Of a DNA stretch of 64,000 bases, positions 48,601 through 57,460 are shown piece after piece; positions within the stretch are counted from its first letter, which is position 1; each line of letters opens with the position of its first letter. Location: contig CATNEN010000025.1 of the NCBI GenBank assembly GCA_950097015.1, positions 310,001 to 374,000 on the forward strand, written 5' to 3'. The stretch comes from Macrostomum hystrix (taxonomy: Eukaryota; Platyhelminthes; Macrostomidae). The translations under genes were made by a program, and so were the position numbers. The notes under the pieces are model-generated. The model did not search any database, was not told the origin of the DNA, and saw nothing but the letters and a program-made list of their open reading frames with translations.

Positions 48601-51600
48601 GTTATTGAAATTTTGGCACCCTTATCAAAATACTTATTTATAAAACTAACCACACAAGTTAGTACTGAAATACCAGTATTGTCACATTGACTCAGTAATC
48701 TATACACTTAAAATAGTCTGTATTACTATCCTTAATGCCACTTCAGTTTCCTGAATTTTGCCGTTCCCTGATCCCAAAAAGCTTTTAGCGTGTTTCCTCA
48801 TTTGCTGATCCAAAACTGTCTTCCTACTCGTAGTTCCGCATTCAAAATTCCAAAAAGTTCCACTACTAGCTCGTAGTTCTACCTTCATAGTGAATGTCGG
48901 CAGGACCAGTTTTCGTCGATGGAGAATTATCCCAAATTAGTTAGGGGGTCAGTGGCAGAGTGGTCTAACGCGTTTGCCTCTCGCACCAAGGTCCCTGAGC
49001 TCGATTCCGCGGCGAGGCCACATTCATTTGGGGCGCAGCCGCGAAGAGAAGGCTTGGAAGATTTTCGTGAAATTTACGCATTGAGGGCCAACCTCCAAGG
49101 CACAGTGAGAGTGTACACTGCCTGACGGTGCGAAGGTCAGGGCAGTTCACGAAATAATGTGCCATTGCCCACAGCCCTGCTGCAATTGTTATTTATATTA
49201 TCCCCAAATTAGCTGCTACGCAAATATATTCTAATGCAAAGCGTTTCTGACGGAGAAGTGTAAAATCTTCAAACAAGCCCCGCAAAACCCGTCACGCCAG
49301 GAGTTCCAGCTGGCTGAGCTGTGTGAGAAGCAAACCTACCAGTGCCTGCTGCACAAGCGGCCTGGCAGCCGGCACTACGGCATGACGGTGGAGGCCGAGC
49401 TGTGCGAAGACAGCGAGCACCGCGAGGATCTCTGCGTCTTTGTCGCCGAGGTGGACCGGGGCAGCGCGGCCGAGGAGGCCGGCCTGACGGTCGGCGACGA
49501 GATCGTCATGGTGAACGACAGGCCAGTGAGGAAGCTGGACATGGTCTACATCGAGGATTTGTTTGAGAAATCTTCCAGTCTCAACCTGCTGGTCAGGTCG
49601 TGCAGGACCCAGCAACAGCAGCAGCAGCATCATCATCATCACGCACAGACGCGCCATCAGTCGCAGCCTCCGCTATCGACTGCTGCCGTCGCAGCTGCTG
49701 AGTCTCCATCGCCGCCGCCTCCGCCGCCGCCGCTGCTGTTGTCAAGTTCATCAAAGACCCCGCCGCCAAAGCCACCCAGAAGTCGACAAAGCCAGCAACA
49801 GCAGCAGCAACAGCAGCAGCAACCGCAGTCGCCTCAGCCTCCGCAGCCACCGCCACCGCTGCAGGTTCAGCAGCCAAATCTAAATCGTCTCAGTAGTCAC
49901 ATTGTAAGAAAGGTTGAGCCTTCCAATCAGAGGCAGCAGCAACAGCAGCAGCAGCTACAGCCATCACCAACGCTGCCACAGCAGCAGCAGCAGCAGCAGC
50001 CTCAGCGATCACAGCGCAGTGACGGGAATTCACGACTGCAGCAGCTACAACGTCAGGTGAGTTAGATGCCACCCCTTGCTGCCTGACCGTTCAAAACTGA
50101 CCGCTTTAAATTATTTTAAGACAAAGAGAAATCTTTTTTCCCCAGTCACTGCGAAGAGAGACAGCTGGCGGAGTCGTGTTCTTGCCGATTGTAAGAACAA
50201 ATATTTTTAGGAATTTTATAAGTTCAAGTTTTTTAATCTAAAATCGCTTTTGTGAAGTTGTAGGACAGTTTACAAAATCTCATGTTGTGTTTTCTGTAAT
50301 GCTAGATGAAGCCTTCAATATAATTTTATCTACCATCGTATTTTAATCTGTCATGTCATTTTAAACGATATTTGGTTTTCATTTGTGCCACCGTAAATTA
50401 CAAGTATTAACTGTTTTTAATTCAACGCTTTTCTCCGAACTGGCGCTTTGCGAAATCTAACATCAGCCAATATACCAAAAGAATTAGCGCACCAGTGCCG
50501 GTCTGGTTTTTAATAGCCCAGCTTAACCAGCCAATCATAGAATAAACGCACTTGTTGCCATTAGTGTCTGGACAGCCAATAAGAGATAGGGAGGGGCAGA
50601 GAGAGGTTCAAATCAGGCGATTTGTCAAGAAAGGGCAGCCAATTAGAGATGGGGAGATGCAGAGAAGTTCAAATCACGCCATTGGTCGGGAAAAGACAGC
50701 CAATCAGAAATGGGGAGGGGCAAAGAGAGGTTCAAGTCACGCCATTGGTCGAGAAAGGACTGCTAATTAGAGATGGGGAAGGGCAGAGAGAAAGGTTTAA
50801 ATCACGCGCAAGAACCACTAGTTATTACTTTAGTAGTCCTTGATCGCGTCATTGGTCAAGGAGGACAGCCAACGAGAGACTACAAAAGCAGCTTGACGAA
50901 GTCAAGTAGCAAAAATAAAATATAGAGTGACTTCATTTTTTTTACTAGCCAGTAGACAACTGTTTCATTTAATTGAATACACGTCCCGATAAAAATACAC
51001 TACAGCAGCCAATCGCGACTTCTTCATCGCCGGAGACCTCTCACTATCGGCACTCGAACTCGTCCGAGTCCTCGCAGACCAGCTCGCAGTCGTCCCAGTC
51101 CAAGCTGCCAGTTTTCGAGCGCCTGCGTCGAGGAATCTTTGAACTGTTGGAGACTGAACGCACCTATGTTGGCCACCTGCGCAGCCTGTTAGACACCTAC
51201 GTGTTGCCTCTGAGTCGCAGCGTATTTCCCCACCACTCGGAGGTCGGTCAATTGGCAGAGACCACTCAGCAGATTCTTGGCTTCCAGACGGCCTTCCTGC
51301 AGTCTCTAGACGACGCTGTGCGATCGGAGCCTGATTTGACACGGTTCACGGATGCCGGCCAGTTCAGGGTGAGCGCTTTGGGTATTTGATACCCAACTAA
51401 GAACTAAGAACCATTGAGTAGTCAGGATCATTGAGTTGTTAGGGTCATTGAGTTGTCAGGGTCATTGAGTTGTCAGGATCATTGAGTTGTCAGGGTCATT
51501 GAGTTGTCAGGGTCATTGAGTTGTCAGGGTCATTGAGTTGTCAGGGTCATTGAGTTGTCAGGGTCATTGAGTTGTCAGGGTCATTGAGTTGTCAGGATCA

Positions 51601-54600
51601 TTGAGTTGTCAGGGTCATTGAGTTGTCAGGGTCATTGAGTTGTCAGGGTCATTGAGTTGTCAGGGTCATTGAGTTGTCAGGGTCATTGAGTTGTCAGGAG
51701 CAGTGGGTGTCAGGAGCAGTGGGTGTCAGGAGCAGTGGGTGTCAGGAGCAGTGGGTGTCAGGAGCAGTGGGTGTCAGGAGCAGTGGGTGTCAGGAGCAGT
51801 GGGTGTCAGGAGCAGTGGGTGTCAGGAGCAGTGGGTGTCAGGAGCAGTGGGTGTCAGGAGCAGTGGGTGTCAGGAGCAGTAGTTGTCAGGGTCATTGAGT
51901 TGTCAGGGTCATTGAGTTGTCAGGAGCAGTGGGTGTCAGGAGCAGTGGGTGTCAGGAGCAGTGGGTGTCAGGAGCAGTGGGTGTCAGGAGCAGTGGGTGT
52001 CAGGAGCAGTAGTTGTCAGGGTCATTGAGTTGTCAGGATCATTGAGTTGTCAGGGTCATTGAGTTGTCAGGATCATTGAGTTGTCAGGATCATTGAGTTG
52101 TCAGGGTCATTGAGTTGTCAGGGTCATTGAGTTGTCAGGGTCATTGAGTTGTCAGGGTCATTGAGTTGTCAGGGTCATTGAGTTGTCAGGGTCATTGAGT
52201 TGTCAGGAGCAGTAGTTGTCAGGAGCAGTAGTTGTCAGGAGCAGTGGGTGTCAGGAGCAGTAGTTGTCAGGAGCAGTGGGTGTCAGGAGCAGTGGGTTTC
52301 AGGAGCAGTGGGTGTCAGGAGCAGTGGGTTTCAGGAGCAGTGGGTTTCAGGAGCAGTGGGTGTCAGGAGCAGTGGGTGTCAGGAGCAGTGGGTGTCAGGA
52401 GCAGTAGTTGTCAGGAGCAGTGGGTGTCAGGAGCAGTAGTTGTCAGGAGCAGTGGGTGTCAGGAGCAGTAGTTGTCAGGAGCAGTGGGTTTCAGGAGCAG
52501 TGGGTGTCAGGAGCAGTGGGTGTCAGGAGCAGTGGGTGTCAGGAGCAGTGGGTGTCAGGAGCAGTGGGTGTCAGGAGCAGTGGGTGTCAGGAGCAGTAGT
52601 TGTCAGGAGCAGTGGGTGTCAGGAGCAGTGGGTGTCAGGAGCAGTGGGTGTCAGGAGCAGTAGTTGTCAGGGTCATTGAGTTGTCAGGGTCATTGAGTTG
52701 TCAGGGTCATTGAGTTGTCAGGGTCATTGAGTTGTCAGGAGCAGTGGGTGTCAGGAGCAGTGGGTGTCAGGAGCAGTGGGTGTCAGGAGCAGTGGGTGTC
52801 AGGAGCAGTGGGTGTCAGGAGCAGTGGGTGTCAGGAGCAGTAGTTGTCAGGGTCATTGAGTTGTCAGGATCATTGAGTTGTCAGGGTCATTGAGTTGTCA
52901 GGATCATTGAGTTGTCAGGATCATTGAGTTGTCAGGTTCATTGAGTTGTCAGGGTCATTGAGTTGTCAGGGTCATTGAGTTGTCAGGGTCATTGAGTTGT
53001 CAGGGTCATTGAGTTGTCAGGGTCATTGAGTTGTCAGGAGCAGTAGTTGTCAGGAGCAGTAGTTGTCAGGAGCAGTGGGTGTCAGGAGCAGTAGTTGTCA
53101 GGAGCAGTGGGTGTCAGGAGCAGTGGGTTTCAGGAGCAGTGGGTGTCAGGAGCAGTGGGTTTCAGGAGCAGTGGGTTTCAGGAGCAGTGGGTGTCAGGAG
53201 CAGTGGGTGTCAGGAGCAGTGGGTGTCAGGAGCAGTAGTTGTCAGGAGCAGTGGGTGTCAGGAGCAGTAGTTGTCAGGAGCAGTGGGTGTCAGGAGCAGT
53301 AGTTGTCAGGAGCAGTGGGTGTCAGGAGCAGTAGTTGTCAGGAGCAGTGGGTTTCAGGAGCAGTGGGTGTCAGGAGCAGTGGGTGTCAGGAGCAGTGGGT
53401 GTCAGGAGCAGTGGGTGTCAGGAGCAGTGGGTGTCAGGAGCAGTAGTTGTCAGGAGCAGTGGGTGTCAGGAGCAGTAGTTGTCAGGAGCAGTGGGTGTCA
53501 GGAGCAGTGGGTGTCAGGAGCAGTGGGTGTCAGGAGCAGTGGGTGTCAGGAGCAGTGGGTGTCAGGAGCAGTGGGTGTCAGGAGCAGTAGTTGTCAGAGC
53601 AGTGGGTGTCAGGAGCAGTGGGTGTCAGGAGCAGTGGGTGTCAGGAGCAGTAGTTGTCAGGGTCATTGAGTTGTCAGGGTCATTGAGTTGTCAGGGTCAT
53701 TGAGTTGTCAGGGTCATTGAGTTGTCAGGAGCAGTGGGTGTCAGGAGCAGTGGGTGTCAGGAGCAGTGGGTGTCAGGAGCAGTAGTTGTCAGGAGCAGTG
53801 GGTTTCAGGAGCAGTGGGTGTCAGGAGCAGTGGGTGTCAGGAGCAGTGGGTGTCAGGAGCAGTGGGTGTCAGGAGCAGTAGTTGTCAGGAGCAGTGGGTG
53901 TCAGGAGCAGTAGTTGTCAGGAGCAGTGGGTGTCAGGAGCAGTAGTTGTCAGGAGCAGTGGGTGTCAGGAGCAGTAGTTGTCAGGAGCAGTGGGTTTCAG
54001 GAGCAGTGGGTGTCAGGAGCAGTGGGTGTCAGGAGCAGTGGGTGTCAGGAGCAGTGGGTGTCAGGAGCAGTGGGTGTCAGGAGCAGTAGTTGTCAGGAGC
54101 AGTGGGTGTCAGGAGCAGTAGTTGTCAGGAGCAGTGGGTGTCAGGAGCAGTGGGTGTCAGGAGCAGTGGGTGTCAGGAGCAGTGGGTGTCAGGAGCAGTG
54201 GGTGTCAGGAGCAGTGGGTGTCAGGAGCAGTGGGTGTCAGGAGCAGTGGATGTCAGGAGCAGTGGGTGTCAGGAGCAGTGGGTGTCAGGAGCAGTGGGTG
54301 TCAGGAGCAGTGGGTGTCAGGAGCAGTGGGTGTCAGGAGCAGTGGATGTCAGGAGCAGTGGGTTTCAGGAGCAGTGGGTGTCAGTTTTCACTCGGAGAAC
54401 AAATGTCCCTTTCAGAGAATTCTGTTCGCCTTGTCCGGGTCGTTTCTCAACCACGCGGAGCACTTTAAGCTGTATAGCTCCTTTTGCGCGTATCATTCCA
54501 AGTGTCAGAAGCTGCTCAACCCGGGTGAGCACACCTTCGCTAACACCAAACCCCATACTGCTGATCTAAAATCATTCAATCTGATCAAAATTTCATCCAC

Positions 54601-56885
54601 ATCGATTTCAGAGGAAAATCCGACACTGCGGGAATTCCTGCTCAGCAAGAACCCGCAACAGGAGCAGTCATCATCCATTGACTCATTTCTCATCAAGCCG
54701 ATTCAGCGCATATTGAAGTACCCGCTTCTGCTGCAGAACATGTGCGCCCACGCTGTTCCAGGGAGCGATGAGCAGAAACAGCTTCTGGGTGAGACACCAC
54801 TGACTGTCAACAGATACCTTGGTATTTATTGACTGACTCACTAATTACCCACTTGTGTCCAGATATCATCAGACACCTCACTAATTACCCACTTGTGTCC
54901 AGATATCATCAGACACCTCACTAATTACCCACTTGTGTCCAGATATCATCAGACACCTCACTAATTACCCACTTGTGTCCAGATATCATCAGAACCTCAC
55001 TAATTAACCACATATTTCCAGCCTTAATCAGACACCTCACTAATTACCCACTTGTGTCCAGATATCATCAGACACCTCACTAATTACCCACTTGTGTCCA
55101 GATATCATCAGAACCTCACTAATTAACCACATATTTCCAGCCTTAATCAGACACCTCACTAATTACCCACTTGTGTCCAGCCTTAATCAGACACCTGAAA
55201 AGATCATCTTAAACGCATCATAACAGAGGCCCTCCGCGGCATGGAGACAGTGGCGGAGCACATCAACGAGATGCAAAAGATCTACGAAGAGTACGGACCG
55301 ACATTTGAAGAGTTGACTCGCATTTTTAGAGAAATTCATCCCCACAAAAGGGTGAGATTCTGTCATTTGTCTAATTGTATTTACAATATAAATTTCAATA
55401 TACGATCGATTCGATTTTAACGGCGTGGATCGACTAGCTAAAATAGTTACTACTCCGTATAGAACAGGTATTACTCCAGGTAGAACAGGTATTACTCCAG
55501 GTAGAACAGGTATTACTCCAGGTAGAACAGGTATTACTCCAGGTAGAACAGGTATTACTCCAGGTAGAACAGGTATTACTCCAGGTAGAACAGGTATTAC
55601 TCCAGGTAGAACAGGTATTACTCCAGGTAGAACAGGTATTACTCCAGGTAAGAGAATAGGTAGAATAAGTGGCACAAAATTTAGAACAATACAATACATC
55701 AGTTAGAACAATAAGCCACAAGCGTGCAGAAATGCCGAACGCCATTTCCGCAGCCGGTCGATCTCAGCATCGGCGACCTGCAGATGTATGGCACAGTCGA
55801 ATGGCTGAACGCCTCAGACAACCTGGGCAAGATAAAGAAGAACATCGACCTGTACACCAACTGCTTTGTGTTCAAATCCGCCGTTGTCATGCTCTGCCGG
55901 GAAAGATCTAGGAATAAGAGAAAGAACTCAAAGGTGAGTGGCAGAGCGGTTAACGCGTTTGCGTCTCGCACTAAGGTACCTTAGCTCGATTCCGCGGCGA
56001 GGCCACATTCATTTGGGGCGCATTTGTGCAATGAGAAAGGCAGGGCAGATGTACACACCTGTGTGAGCGTATGCCTGCGTACAGTATCTGTGTGCGTGTG
56101 TGCGCAGGAGTCAGCGAAATGGGCAGAATTGCCTCCTCGCTGTCTGCGGGTCTAGTGTCACCAAATGATGTGCCATTGCCCGCAGCCCTCCTGCAATTAA
56201 TATTATCTATGTGGTTGAGTCGCTGATGCTGAGTTGCAAAAGCATATTGTTGGTTCCCAGTGTCACTCGCGCTCTCCCTCCTTCCCTCCTAGCCGAGTCT
56301 GCAGAGCCAGCTGAGCGGCGGACCGGGTATCAGCGAGCTCGTCCGCTTCCAGACCGTCATCCCGGTGGCCGAGGTTGAGGTTCGCTGCGGTTTCACCTCC
56401 GAGTCGGACGGCATGCACCTGTGGGAGCTGGTGCACATGCGCTCGGATGCGGAGAGACGGACTGAGAAGGTCTATCAGCTGTCAAACTGGTGAGACGGGA
56501 CTTGTTGACTCAATTGTTGATGAAGAGAATTGCACCTTGCCCAGCCTTTAGGGGGTGAGTGGCAGAGCGGTCTAACGCGTTTGCCTCTCGCACCAAGGTC
56601 CCTGAGCTCGATTCCGAGGCGAGGCCACATTCATTTGGGGCGCAGTTGCGGAGAGATGTACAATTTACACGCACGAGGGCTAAGCTTCCAAGGCTCAGTG
56701 AATTGTACACTACCTGACGATGAGCAACCCTGTGTGCCTGCGTACAGTATCTGTGTTCGTGTGTGCTCAGGAGTCAGCGAAATGTGCAGAATTGCCTCCT
56801 CGATGCGGCGGGTCTGGTGTCACAAAATGATGTGCCAGTGCCCGCCGCACTTTTGAAATTACGATCTATTATTATTACTATTTTC

Positions 56886-56921
<36 letters not shown>

Positions 56922-57415
56922 GCTCGTATAAATCAGCCTTAGCTCCGGGGGCTAGGTTACTCTGGAATGAAAGTTAGCTAATAAAGTGCATCTCCTCCCG
57001 TCCGCAGTTCCTCCGAGGCTCGCAACGACTTTCTGAAGACCATCCGGCAGATGATTCGCGACTCCGTGCGCCAGATGAGCCTTCCGAGCCTGCGCCAGGC
57101 CGTACCGACTTCGCAGCAACATCAGCAGCAGCTGCCGCGCCCTCGACCGCCGCCGCCGATGAGAACAACATCCTACCTGAGCGGACCTCAGCAGCCGTAT
57201 CAGCAGCAGCGGCACAGCGGCCACTTCAATCTGCCGCATCAGCAGCTGCAGCCGCAGCAGCCAACATCTGTCGGAGCCACAGAGTTCGCGCTTCAAGAGC
57301 TTTGGGAACAGCAGCAGCAGCAGCAGCAGCAGCTGAAGGCTCGTAGTAGGACTTGCTCGGATTTGCAGCAAGCAGGTGGCAGCGGTGGCAGCAGTCGGGG
57401 CCTGTCGCCGCCTCC

Positions 57416-57460
<45 letters not shown>

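Noticed and set aside
48941-49020. A functional tRNA gene
   Set aside because: Box A and B are present, but the sequence continues into a shared SINE body, recurs four times and is flanked by a target-site duplication.
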